From: Parachlamydiales bacterium
GTDB taxonomy: Bacteria; Chlamydiota; Chlamydiia; Chlamydiales; Rhabdochlamydiaceae
Direction: 5' to 3'
Assembly (NCBI GenBank): GCA_023265455.1
Contig: JAHFTQ010000016.1
Coordinates: 1 to 39,181 of the forward strand
DNA length: 39,181 nt
Positions within the stretch are counted from its first letter, which is position 1, and each line of letters begins with the position of its first letter. The notes under the pieces are model-generated. The model ran no database searches, was not told the origin of the DNA, and saw only the letters and a program-made list of their open reading frames with translations. Below are positions 1 through 10,086 of the stretch, in pieces. The translations under genes and the position numbers were made by a program.

Positions 1-1
1 T

Positions 2-817
2 TATACCGAAGTGATGACAGACACTCAAGGCATCCGCTACGGTACAGAATTTGGTACGACACTGACCCAAGCCTCAGATACCTTGTCTCATAAAATGCAA
101 AAACGGCATAAACTCCACTCTCTTGAGAAAAAACGAAGACTTAGCAATCCTCAGCAAGCTAAGCGCCTTCGTAAATTCAACCTTGGCAAGAAAAAACAGC
201 AGTCCAACTCCCAAAGCGTTAAAGCCACTTTAGAAAAACAGATCAATACCTCCATCAACCAACTCATCCACACAAAAAACCCCTCTATCTTGGTCACAGA
301 AAATCTAAGACATGCCTTTATCTATGATAAACCCAAAAAAGTGAACAGACGGCTATCTTCGTGGATCAGAGGAAAAATACAAGATCGAATAGCCTTTAAA
401 GCGCTGGCGGAAGGTTTCCGCCATGAGCAGGTCAATCCGGCCTATGGCTCTCAAAGCTGTCCCCTTTGTGAATTTGTGGATCAAGGAAATCGCATGGGAG
501 ACCGCTTTCAATGTCTACATTGTAGACATGAGGACACAGCAGATCGGATTGCCGCACTGAACTATGCCAGAAGAATGAACGATCCCGAGATCGGGCTGTA
601 TACGCCTTACAGTCAAGTGAAAATCATTCTTCAAGGCAGGTTCCATCGCCGATTGGAAAGGGGAGAACCCCCTGACTGTTCCGGGCAGGACTCTAGACAC
701 CGAACTAGGGACGTATCCACCGTTCCTATCGAGACAGAAAATGTCACAGCCGGGAGAGAGAAATCTCGTAAAAACCGGACGGTCAATCAGAGAGCGAAAC
801 AAAATGAACACGCTTAA
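2..817 (+). CDS. tnpB: TnpB, IS200/IS605-family RNA-guided nuclease (5' part lies outside the window)
   Basis: The frame is open to the left edge, so this is the C-terminal part of a TnpB (OrfB, Cas12-like) protein. Seen: the RuvC-II glutamate in ILVTENL; a four-cysteine zinc finger (CPLC ... CLHC) with the SQSC lead-in; and the RuvC-III block TADRIAALNYARR with its aspartate. The RuvC-I aspartate should lie just upstream of the window. The protein continues about 70 residues past RuvC-III with an arginine-rich tail ending VNQRAKQNEHA; in TnpB loci this stretch often overlaps the guide RNA. TnpB proteins are RNA-guided DNA nucleases that help their element persist. No terminal hairpin of the element is obvious between this stop and the next gene. 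A start at GTG 11 is possible in silico but would cut the RuvC fold, so I treat the gene as partial. Confidence 0.85.
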   Translation, partial: YTEVMTDTQGIRYGTEFGTTLTQASDTLSHKMQKRHKLHSLEKKRRLSNPQQAKRLRKFNLGKKKQQSNSQSVKATLEKQINTSINQLIHTKNPSILVTENLRHAFIYDKPKKVNRRLSSWIRGKIQDRIAFKALAEGFRHEQVNPAYGSQSCPLCEFVDQGNRMGDRFQCLHCRHEDTADRIAALNYARRMNDPEIGLYTPYSQVKIILQGRFHRRLERGEPPDCSGQDSRHRTRDVSTVPIETENVTAGREKSRKNRTVNQRAKQNEHA

Positions 818-842
818 ACACGTTTTTTAGGAACAGTCACAG

Positions 843-1757
843 ATGGAACCCGTGAGTAATCAGTTTGATACAAATTTAGCACGTTTAGCATGGAGCCTCT
901 GGACAGAACTCGGTGTAGCAGGTCTTGAGCGCAAACATCAGACTTTTTCCGTTGCACCCGAGGAATTGATCATTTTGACCTCGGTCCTTTCTGAATTCGA
1001 TCCACGTTTACGTGATGAGGCTCTAGACTGGTGTGTCCGGTATCACCATTTAATCTCACCTATCCGTCTTCAAATTCTTGCAGCTAAATATGAAGACTTC
1101 ATTAGAGAACCGTTTTCAGTTTTTTCAGCAACGCTAAATTCGATTGCAAATATCCGTACCAAATGGCCTGTTTTGACAAAAGTCTCCCCTCTAAAATTTC
1201 GCCCTAGCGGTAAATCGATGCTTCGAAATTTCAAAAACCCTTCAATGATTCTTTTTCGCCTTAGAACATTTTTAGGAGTTGGTATTCGTGCCGATGTTCT
1301 TGCTTTTCTGCTAAGGGAAAAATCTGGAAATTTTACCGCCTCTGATCTCCTGGAAACAGGGTATTCTAAACGCCGCCTGGCCCAAATTCTAAATGATCTT
1401 GCTGCTGCTGAAATTCTTTCTCAGACACGGGTGCGTAATCAACTCCGTTACACTCTGATTAAAAGAAATCCATTGATTAAGTTACTTGGAAGCGTTCCCA
1501 AAAACCTTCCTCACTGGGACAGAATTTTAGCCGTTCTTTTACCGATGCGAGCCTGCCTTCACAACGTAGAAGGGACTTCTATTGGCGTGCGAGTCATCGA
1601 CATGCGAAATCTCCTCTCTAAGCTTTCCCATGAGCTTGCACAGGTTAAACTCATCCCGCCCCCTCTACAAAATGATTTTGAAGCCTATTGGAAAACCGTA
1701 ACAGCATGGATACTTAACTTTTCAAAATCCCTCTCTCAAGGCAAATTCAAAAATTAG
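843..1757 (+). CDS. Unrecognised 304-aa protein with a predicted winged-helix segment
   Basis: I do not recognise a named family with certainty. The ATG at 843 follows AGGAACAG with usable spacing, only 25 bases after the tnpB stop. The N-terminal third is hydrophilic and helical, with the phrase DPRLRDEALDW. Residues of roughly 150-200 (RADVLAFLLREK ... ASDLLETGYSKRRLAQILNDL) look like a winged-helix DNA-binding unit: helix, helix, then a recognition helix rich in K/R. There is no signal peptide or membrane segment. Lying behind tnpB it could be element cargo or simply the next chromosomal gene. It is convergent with the GNAT gene, 20 bases apart. A regulatory or antitoxin-like role is only a guess. 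Confidence 0.65.
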   Translation: MEPVSNQFDTNLARLAWSLWTELGVAGLERKHQTFSVAPEELIILTSVLSEFDPRLRDEALDWCVRYHHLISPIRLQILAAKYEDFIREPFSVFSATLNSIANIRTKWPVLTKVSPLKFRPSGKSMLRNFKNPSMILFRLRTFLGVGIRADVLAFLLREKSGNFTASDLLETGYSKRRLAQILNDLAAAEILSQTRVRNQLRYTLIKRNPLIKLLGSVPKNLPHWDRILAVLLPMRACLHNVEGTSIGVRVIDMRNLLSKLSHELAQVKLIPPPLQNDFEAYWKTVTAWILNFSKSLSQGKFKN

Positions 1758-1777
1758 ATGGAGTTTGAGAGAGCGTT

Positions 1778-2386
1778 TCAAATCTTTTGCAAATCTTTGA
1801 TCCAAAAGACCATCTTTTTCAAGGATTGTTCTTTTTCTCCAATTTCTTGATAAGAAATTTCTCCTATGAGTTCTGGATGTTCCACGTAGCCCATTGATTG
1901 CCAAAAAGGAGCAAGAGATCTGTAGTCTGCGGGGCGTTTTGGATCGTTCACAGGCCTCATAGAGGTATAAAAACAGATATATTTATAGCGATTGAGCTTA
2001 GCGACATGAGCTTCTCTTTCTTCAAAAAATCTCTTTCCGATCCCAAGACCCCGATATGATTTACGTAGGACCGATTCTCCAAAACAGAAGTACTCTGCGG
2101 GGTTGCGACCGTGCGAGGAAAGCATTTGCTTTAAGTTTTCCGCATCATAGATAAACGGGTAGCCAGTAGAAATACCGATCAAAGTGTTGTGGTCAAAGCT
2201 GGCCACAGCGATCGCATCTTTCATTGCCGTAAATTTTTTTAAGTAGCGTTTTTCATATTCGTAATCTCCGATATAGAGGAATGGATACTCGGCAAAGACT
2301 TCAATACGTAGCGCAGCTATTTGGGGGATAAGATCTACAACTTTTTTTCCTACGTAGGAAATTACCTTTATGTTATTTATCGCCAT
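1778..2386 (-). CDS. GNAT-family N-acetyltransferase
   Basis: Cytoplasmic acyltransferase of the GNAT superfamily, which moves an acetyl group from acetyl-CoA to an amine; the substrate is unknown. Seen: the acetyl-CoA binding motif A around residues 105-125 (ESVLRKSYRGLGIGKRFF) with the Q/RxxGxG/A pattern as RGLGIG, and a C-terminal F/Y-rich strand (PFWQSMGYVEH). I chose the ATG at 2386, preceded by TAAGG eight bases upstream, instead of a TTG seven codons earlier. The start codon abuts the start of the divergent NTF2-like gene. GNAT domains are found fused to nitrilase-type hydrolases in other bacteria, so the nearby carbon-nitrogen hydrolase may act with it. Confidence 0.85.
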   Translation of the reverse strand: MAINNIKVISYVGKKVVDLIPQIAALRIEVFAEYPFLYIGDYEYEKRYLKKFTAMKDAIAVASFDHNTLIGISTGYPFIYDAENLKQMLSSHGRNPAEYFCFGESVLRKSYRGLGIGKRFFEEREAHVAKLNRYKYICFYTSMRPVNDPKRPADYRSLAPFWQSMGYVEHPELIGEISYQEIGEKEQSLKKMVFWIKDLQKI

Positions 2387-2791
2387 ATGGACAACCTTAC
2401 TATTCAAGTCATTAAAAAATATTACGATAGCTTCAACGCTAACAAAATGGAAGAATTCTTTGCTCTCTTAACAGAAGATGTCGTTCACGGCATTAACCAA
2501 GGAAAAGAAGAGGTGGGTAAAGAGGTCTTTCGCGTCTTTATGCAAAGGATGAGCCGCCATTATAAAGAAAAAGCGGCAGATCTTGTGATTTTTTCTAATG
2601 AAACGGGAACTAGGGCCGCTGCAGAATTCTTCATCGAGGGGGCTTATCTGACAACGGATCATGGCTTACCTGCAGCCCGCGGTCAAAAATACCGTTTGCG
2701 GTGCGGTGCGTTTTTCGAGCTCAAAAATGGGAAAATCAGCCGAATTACCAATTACTACAATCTGAACGAGTGGTTATCTCAGGTCAACTGA
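2387..2791 (+). CDS. NTF2/SnoaL-like protein (ketosteroid-isomerase-related)
   Basis: A 134-residue protein of the NTF2-like cone fold. Seen: the opening helix VIKKYYDSFNANKMEEFFALLTEDV, the central strand FFIEGAYL, and the closing AFFELKNGKISRITNYYNLNEWL, which is the usual C-terminal strand set of SnoaL/ketosteroid isomerase relatives. Such folds bind small hydrophobic ligands or act as isomerases, hydratases or cyclases; no specific reaction can be assigned. The start is the ATG inside CATATG at 2384-2389; the longer TTG-started frame overlaps the whole front of the divergent GNAT gene and is unlikely. No clear Shine-Dalgarno sequence precedes it. Its 3' end overlaps the convergent hydrolase by 18 bases. 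Confidence 0.8.
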   Translation: MDNLTIQVIKKYYDSFNANKMEEFFALLTEDVVHGINQGKEEVGKEVFRVFMQRMSRHYKEKAADLVIFSNETGTRAAAEFFIEGAYLTTDHGLPAARGQKYRLRCGAFFELKNGKISRITNYYNLNEWLSQVN

Positions 2792-3613
2792 TTCAAAAGC
2801 AAGATGCCGTTTTTCTAAAGTTTTTGCGTCGATAAAATTTTTTGTTTGACCAGAGTGTCTGACTAGGTCCAGCTTGTGGAAATCGAGCACTGCATGGATT
2901 GATCCCATTACATCTCTAGTGCCCAGAGCAATAAGCCCATCCTCAGGAAATCCATTATCTACCGGTCCACAAATAGACGCAGCGCCATACGTCATCTCCA
3001 CGTCCGTTTGACCTATAATGGGCGATTGAACAACATAGCACTGATTTTCCAAAGCTCTTGCTCTACAACTCAAGAAGACACGATAAAAACCGTGCAGTGA
3101 AGAGGTATATGAGGGGACAAGGATCAACTTAGCACCTCCATCCACTAATGGCTTTACCAACAAAGGGAACTCCGAATCATAGCAAATAGCAATTGCCATT
3201 TTACCAAACTCAGTATCAAAGAGTCTCAAACTGGCTCCTTTCGTAAGAATGCCTTCTTCCACTTCATACGGAGTGAGAAAACACTTGTCTTGGTGGGCTA
3301 TTTTCCGATTGGGTGCAAATAAATGGCATCGATTAAAAATTCCATGACTCGTCTTGGTCACTTGCGTGCCAGCGCAGATCCACATCTGATACTGATGACT
3401 CAAATTTTGAAATAATTCCAGGTAGCGGGGCAGATAATCTGATAGGTTTTCCATCGGCACAAAGGAAAGCATCTCCACCCCTGCATATTCGGGGAAAAGA
3501 AGCAATTTGACTCCTTGCTTTGCCTCATGGGCTACTAAATGAGAGATTTTCGCTTGATATTCAGCAAAGTCTTTAGGAAAGTCGTACTGATATTGCAAAG
3601 AGGCGATTTTCAT
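2774..3613 (-). CDS. Carbon-nitrogen hydrolase (nitrilase superfamily)
   Basis: A 279-residue member of the nitrilase/omega-amidase superfamily, which hydrolyses or forms C-N bonds in amides or nitriles. The Glu-Lys-Cys catalytic triad is visible: Glu in LLFPEYAG (about residue 42), Lys in QDKCFLTP (about 114), Cys in IAICYDSEFP (about 148). The conserved SCRARALENQCYVV segment is also present. Length fits a single-domain family member and there is no signal peptide, so it should be cytoplasmic. The substrate cannot be read from sequence. It neighbours a GNAT and an NTF2-like gene, a grouping that suggests a shared small-molecule modification step. The start ATG at 3613 has only a weak AGG nearby. 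Confidence 0.88.
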   Translation of the reverse strand: MKIASLQYQYDFPKDFAEYQAKISHLVAHEAKQGVKLLLFPEYAGVEMLSFVPMENLSDYLPRYLELFQNLSHQYQMWICAGTQVTKTSHGIFNRCHLFAPNRKIAHQDKCFLTPYEVEEGILTKGASLRLFDTEFGKMAIAICYDSEFPLLVKPLVDGGAKLILVPSYTSSLHGFYRVFLSCRARALENQCYVVQSPIIGQTDVEMTYGAASICGPVDNGFPEDGLIALGTRDVMGSIHAVLDFHKLDLVRHSGQTKNFIDAKTLEKRHLAFESVDLR

Positions 3614-3708
3614 AAACCTGATAGTTTAAAAAAATACTTTTAACGTCAACTTAAAAATTATCAGCTTTCGACACTTAAGTACTACATCATTCCATCCATG
3701 AAATATAA

Positions 3709-4557
3709 TTACTGAATGGAGGGCAACGAACTAGGATCTTCTATTAGTCTTTCCCCCTCTTTTTTGATCTGTTTCTCTAATTTCTTAATATCTTCATCTG
3801 CTGGCAATTTTTCTGGATAAATATTACTTTCCAACAGTACTCGGCGCACACCCTGATTGTTTTTTACATGCTCTTCCGTAATCCTGTCTTCTCCTCGCAA
3901 ATTTTCCTTTTTGACGTTGAAGTGCGTGATTTCTCCTACAAAATCCTTAGCCTTAATTGTAATGGTCGGTAAAAAATCAGCTAAGGCTCGGGATTCAGGC
4001 ACTCCTAATTTACGCTTCATTTCAATAGTTGTATTTCCCCCGAATAAAGCTTGATCTCCTCTGCTCCGAATTCTGGCAAAGCCTTGGTCATCCACCCCGT
4101 GTTGATAGAGAACAGTAGAAAGTTCCTTTTCCGTTTGGGTAAGTTTATGCCTCGCCTCTAGACGTTCTACTATTGCGATGTGTTGTTCAAGCAATTCCTG
4201 TTTTCTTGTTTGTAAAGCAAAATAACTTTGTGCAAAAGCAATAGCCGCCTTGCGGGAATCTCCATTTTGAGCAATCAGATAGCAGGCATAACGGGATAGC
4301 ATGATATCTGGGATTTCTCGCTTTGTGCCAGAACCTAGGTTGACCATTTTCATGACCTCACGAAAATGGCTGTTTATAAGCAACTTAGAGTTGGCGCATG
4401 CGATTTTTGCCTTCTCAATAACATTCAGGAAATTGTCCCAACTACTATATTCAAAAAGTCCTTGAAGATCTCTTGCCATCCAGTATTCAACATCCTGTTC
4501 AATATGAATGGTTTCTTCAAAGCTTTTGGATAATCTGATAACGATTTCTTTTTCCAC
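3709..4557 (-). CDS. dinD: DinD-like DNA-damage-inducible protein
   Basis: A 282-residue homologue of E. coli DinD, an SOS-induced protein reported to restrain RecA filament activity. Seen: an N-terminal BRO-N-like segment (WMARDLQGLFEYSSWDNF), the block DIMLSRYACYLIAQNGDSRK, the central QTRKQELLEQ coil, and the conserved GDQALFGGNTT ... MKRKLGVP region. The length is close to the E. coli protein. The start is GTG at 4557, preceded by tandem AGGTAGGT in the Shine-Dalgarno position. I see no LexA box in the short upstream gap. dinD and its relatives are patchily distributed and often move horizontally, so acquisition is plausible. A curious GroEL-tail-like sequence follows its stop (see findings). 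Confidence 0.85.
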   Translation of the reverse strand: MEKEIVIRLSKSFEETIHIEQDVEYWMARDLQGLFEYSSWDNFLNVIEKAKIACANSKLLINSHFREVMKMVNLGSGTKREIPDIMLSRYACYLIAQNGDSRKAAIAFAQSYFALQTRKQELLEQHIAIVERLEARHKLTQTEKELSTVLYQHGVDDQGFARIRSRGDQALFGGNTTIEMKRKLGVPESRALADFLPTITIKAKDFVGEITHFNVKKENLRGEDRITEEHVKNNQGVRRVLLESNIYPEKLPADEDIKKLEKQIKKEGERLIEDPSSLPSIQ

Positions 4558-4689
4558 GCTTACCTACCTATGGTGGTTGTGAAGAGTTTAGAAGGTTTTT
4601 CAATTTATTAGTAGAACTAATTTCTCTGACTCATGTGACTGTAAGACTCAGCATGAACTGTTGCAATTTTTGAAACAGCTGCCTTCGAA

Positions 4690-6360
<1,671 letters not shown>

Positions 6361-6445
6361 TCAACCCACTATCCTAGCGCCCTCTAAAAAAAGAGTCAAT
6401 GCTGACTTTTTAAAAAAAATATTTGTCATAAGAGTTGGTTTTGTT

Positions 6446-9400
6446 ATGAAAAGAATTATGACGCACAAATTCTCGACACCCTCCTCCCATTTGCAAGAAG
6501 CGATCGATCTCTTAGAGTCTGCCAAAGGAAAAATTCTGACGATTGGGCAAAGGCAAAAACGGGCTGTTGAGCTAGCAGCTTATATGCTCGAAGAGGCTAA
6601 CCGCATTCAGACCCGTTCGGAGCGTAAAAGACAAGCTGAACTCGCACGCATGATGCAAGATGTCCGCGGGAAAGCTTTTACAACTGCGATGACTGACGAA
6701 TGCTTCAGAAGTAAGAGAGCGCCGCGTGTTGCCCACCAAATGGTTTATCTTCTCAATCAGTTCGGGATTCCTCGGTATCTGGATTGGACGAAAAGGCTTT
6801 CTCTGATGACGTTTCAAACTGTCGGCAAAAGTCTAGCCTACTTACTTGTCCCCTTAGCAAAATGGATCCTCCGGCGTCAAACGCGTACAGTCATTTTACC
6901 CGGAGAAAAAAAAGCGCTTTCTAAACATATGCGAAAGCGAAGAGCAGAAGGCGTCCGCCTCAATTTGAATCACCTGGGTGAGGCGATCTTAGGAGAAGAT
7001 GAAGCACGCCACCGTCTGCAAGTGTATCTCCATGACTTAGCTCAAGACGACATTGAATACGTATCAGTCAAAATCTCGACGATTTATTCTCAAATTAATT
7101 TACTGGCTTGGGACAATACTCTGGAGGCCCTCGCAGATCGTTTACGTCAACTGTTCAACGTTGCCAAATCTCACACCTTTATCCATGCGGACGGCACGAA
7201 AACTCCAAAGTTTGTCAATCTGGATATGGAGGAGTATCGCGACCTTAGATTAACCGTGGATCTCTTCAAAAAAATTCTCAGTGAGCCACAGTTTCATGAT
7301 TTTTCAGCAGGGATTGTCTTGCAAGCCTACTTGCCCGATGCTCATGAATATCAAAAAGAACTTACGATCTGGGCGATGGAGCGCGTGAAAAATAAAGGAG
7401 CTCCGATCAAAATTCGGATCGTGAAAGGCGCTAATCTTGCGATGGAGCAATTTGAGGCCTCGCTGCGGAGCTGGCCTCAAGCTCCTTACAGAGATAAACT
7501 CTCAGTCGATGCCAACTACAAACGGATGGCAGCCTACGGCTGCTACCCGGAGCATGCGAAAGCTGTTCATCTAGGGATTGCAAGTCACAATCTCTTCGAT
7601 ATCGCCTACGCTTTACTCCTACGTGCTGAGTACAGCGTTGAAAAAGAAGTCTCTTTCGAAATGCTCGAAGGAATGGCCGATCACATTCGGAGAGTCGTTC
7701 AAAAGCTGTCTAAAGATATTTTGCTCTACTGCCCCGTTGCAACAAAAGAGGATTTCCAAAGCGCTGTCGCTTATTTAATCCGCCGTCTCGATGAAAATAC
7801 AGGCCCTGACAACTTCTTACGCCACACATTTGGACTAAAACCCCATACGCCCGAGTGGGAAGCTCAAGTGAAGCGGTTTATTCAAGCCTGCGAAGAGATT
7901 ACAACGGCGCCTGTCGGCCCTCGCCGAACTCAAAATCGTTTAGAAAAGCCCGTTCGAAGCTCTGAGCTTTTTGAAAATGAAGCCGACACCGATTTTGCTT
8001 TACCTCACAACCAGGCTTGGATTGATCAGATTGTCTCTGCCTGGAAAAACAAAAAAATCGAATCGATTCCCTGTGTGATCCAGGGTAAAGAATACAGAGA
8101 ATCTCAGTCTCAGGGAAGAGGCGAAGACCCCTCCCGCCCTCGAGAGTTTCTCTATACTTATTCACTTGCGGATTGGAATACCGTGGACGCTGCACTTAAA
8201 TGCGCAAAAAACCACGAAGAAAAATGGGCTTCAACTTCTGCTCTCCTCCGCTGCGATCTCCTGGCTGCAGCAGCCAAAAAACTGAGAGAAAGACGCGGTG
8301 ACCTGATAGGAGTGATGCTGGCAGACGGTGGTAAGACACCGGCAGAATCCGACCCAGAAATTTCCGAAGCCATCGACTTTGCTGAATACTACCGCCGCAG
8401 CGTGATTAAGATGGATGCTTGCAAAGATATCGAGTGGAAACCCAAAGGAACCTATCTGGTGGCTCCCCCTTGGAATTTCCCTGTCTCTATTCCCGCAGGT
8501 GGAATTTTAGGAGCGCTGGCTCTTGGCAATTGCGTGATCTTCAAACCAGCTCCTGAAGCCGTCCTTTCAGGATGGATACTTGTCAACGCACTTTGGGATG
8601 CGGGGATTCCGAAAGAGGTGCTTCAGTTCATCAACTGCGAAGACGATCCTGTCGGCAGCAAGCTCATCCAAGACCCTCGCTTGAATGGAGTCATCTTGAC
8701 AGGAGCGACATCAACTGCTCGGCTCTTTATAAACATGAGACCCTCTTTAGATCTTTCTGCTGAAACCGGCGGAAAAAACGGAATGATCATCACCGCCCTT
8801 TCAGACCGCGACCTTGCTATCAAAGATCTTATTCAATCAGCCTTTGGCCACTCAGGCCAAAAATGCAGTGCAACCAGTTTGGCTATTTTAGAAGCCGAGG
8901 TGTATGACGATCCCCATTTCCGCAAGCAGCTCCAAGATGCCGTCATGAGTTTAAAAGTCGGCGCTCCTTGGGATCTTTCATCGAAAGTGATTCCTCTCAT
9001 CCATGCGCCGAACCCTACACTTCTTCGCGGCCTGACAACCCTTGAAGAAGGGGAGGAGTGGCTCGTTCAGCCCCGCCCCGATTCTCACAATCCTAATCTA
9101 TGGTCTCCCGGTGTTAAGTGGGGAGTCAAAGAAGGCAGCTTCATGCACCAGACTGAATTGTTTGGACCTGTCCTTGGCGTCATGCGAGCAAAAAATCTAG
9201 AACACGCCCTCCAGCTTGTCAACGGAACCCCTTACGGTCTGACCTCGGGAATTCAAAGTTTAGATCCTCGCGAACAAAAATATTGGGTCTCGAAAATTGA
9301 AGCTGGTAATCTTTACATCAACCGTAGCACCACAGGAGCCATTGTTAGGCGCCAACCGTTTGGCGGCTGCAAAGCCAGCAGCTTTGGCCATGGCGCCAAA

Positions 9401-10078
9401 GCCGGAGGTCCCAACTATGTCGCTCAATTCGCCCATCCTATCCAAATGGCCCTTCCTAAAGAGAAAGCTCCCGTCTCCGCAACGGTGGAAAATATGTCTC
9501 ACCTTCTTGAAAAACTCTCTCTTTCCGCTCAGCAACTGGGCATTTGGTATGCGAGCATCTCTCACTACGCTTTCTGGGGCCACCGGTTTAAACACGACCA
9601 CGACCCCAGCCGCATCATCGGACAAGACAACTTGTTCAAATACAAAGTCTACCACGGCATTTGCCTCAGGATCCAATCCGGCGATGCACCTCTTGATATT
9701 CTCCGTGTCTGTGCTGCAGCCCTCACGTGTGAAACCCCCATCCAAATTAGCTATACGCGGCAGCAAACACCTGTTCAGATCAATGACCAATGGAAACATC
9801 TCATGCCACTCCTCCGTATCGTTGAAGAGTCGGAAGATCACTTTTTGCAGCGGGTCAAAAATGGCGCCTTCAAGCGGATCCGCCTCTTGTCTGCTCCCAG
9901 CTCCGAGCTTCAACAATCCGCTGCGGCCTCCATGTGCCATCTCGACCGCGCCCCCGTCCTAGCCAACGGCCGCTTCGAGCTCCTTCACTACCTCCAAGAA
10001 GTTGCCATCAGCTTCGACTACCACCGCTACGGCAACCTCGGCGTCCGCGAAGGCGAAGTCCGCAAACCGCTTTCATGA
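6446..10078 (+). CDS. putA: Bifunctional proline dehydrogenase / P5C dehydrogenase
   Basis: A 1210-residue two-domain enzyme that oxidises proline to glutamate. The FAD-dependent proline dehydrogenase half covers roughly residues 130-500 (VSVKISTIY, QAYLPDAHEY, IRIVKGANLAMEQFE, IASHNLFDIAYAL). The NAD-dependent aldehyde dehydrogenase half covers about 570-1010 (PPWNFPVSIPAGG, the Glu of SAETGGKNGM, and the catalytic Cys near 807 in GHSGQKCSATS). A further 200 residues follow, as in PutAs with an extra C-terminal ALDH-like domain. There is no N-terminal ribbon-helix-helix, so it is not the self-regulating E. coli type. I start at ATG 6446; the frame runs open into the groEL promoter gap, but upstream codons look non-coding. 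A second ATG four codons later is possible. Confidence 0.95.
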   Translation: MKRIMTHKFSTPSSHLQEAIDLLESAKGKILTIGQRQKRAVELAAYMLEEANRIQTRSERKRQAELARMMQDVRGKAFTTAMTDECFRSKRAPRVAHQMVYLLNQFGIPRYLDWTKRLSLMTFQTVGKSLAYLLVPLAKWILRRQTRTVILPGEKKALSKHMRKRRAEGVRLNLNHLGEAILGEDEARHRLQVYLHDLAQDDIEYVSVKISTIYSQINLLAWDNTLEALADRLRQLFNVAKSHTFIHADGTKTPKFVNLDMEEYRDLRLTVDLFKKILSEPQFHDFSAGIVLQAYLPDAHEYQKELTIWAMERVKNKGAPIKIRIVKGANLAMEQFEASLRSWPQAPYRDKLSVDANYKRMAAYGCYPEHAKAVHLGIASHNLFDIAYALLLRAEYSVEKEVSFEMLEGMADHIRRVVQKLSKDILLYCPVATKEDFQSAVAYLIRRLDENTGPDNFLRHTFGLKPHTPEWEAQVKRFIQACEEITTAPVGPRRTQNRLEKPVRSSELFENEADTDFALPHNQAWIDQIVSAWKNKKIESIPCVIQGKEYRESQSQGRGEDPSRPREFLYTYSLADWNTVDAALKCAKNHEEKWASTSALLRCDLLAAAAKKLRERRGDLIGVMLADGGKTPAESDPEISEAIDFAEYYRRSVIKMDACKDIEWKPKGTYLVAPPWNFPVSIPAGGILGALALGNCVIFKPAPEAVLSGWILVNALWDAGIPKEVLQFINCEDDPVGSKLIQDPRLNGVILTGATSTARLFINMRPSLDLSAETGGKNGMIITALSDRDLAIKDLIQSAFGHSGQKCSATSLAILEAEVYDDPHFRKQLQDAVMSLKVGAPWDLSSKVIPLIHAPNPTLLRGLTTLEEGEEWLVQPRPDSHNPNLWSPGVKWGVKEGSFMHQTELFGPVLGVMRAKNLEHALQLVNGTPYGLTSGIQSLDPREQKYWVSKIEAGNLYINRSTTGAIVRRQPFGGCKASSFGHGAKAGGPNYVAQFAHPIQMALPKEKAPVSATVENMSHLLEKLSLSAQQLGIWYASISHYAFWGHRFKHDHDPSRIIGQDNLFKYKVYHGICLRIQSGDAPLDILRVCAAALTCETPIQISYTRQQTPVQINDQWKHLMPLLRIVEESEDHFLQRVKNGAFKRIRLLSAPSSELQQSAAASMCHLDRAPVLANGRFELLHYLQEVAISFDYHRYGNLGVREGEVRKPLS

Positions 10079-10086
10079 TATAACAG

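Noticed and set aside
6375..6420. Possible CIRCE (HrcA) operator upstream of groEL: TAGCGCCCTC, spacer, GAGTCAATGCT
   Set aside because: Both arms carry extra bases and mismatches against TTAGCACTC-N9-GAGTGCTAA, so it is too degenerate to call.
9260..9940. 226-aa minus-strand and 221-aa plus-strand frames over the end of putA
   Set aside because: Both lie over the PutA C-terminal coding sequence in other frames; composition follows PutA codon bias, with no family features.
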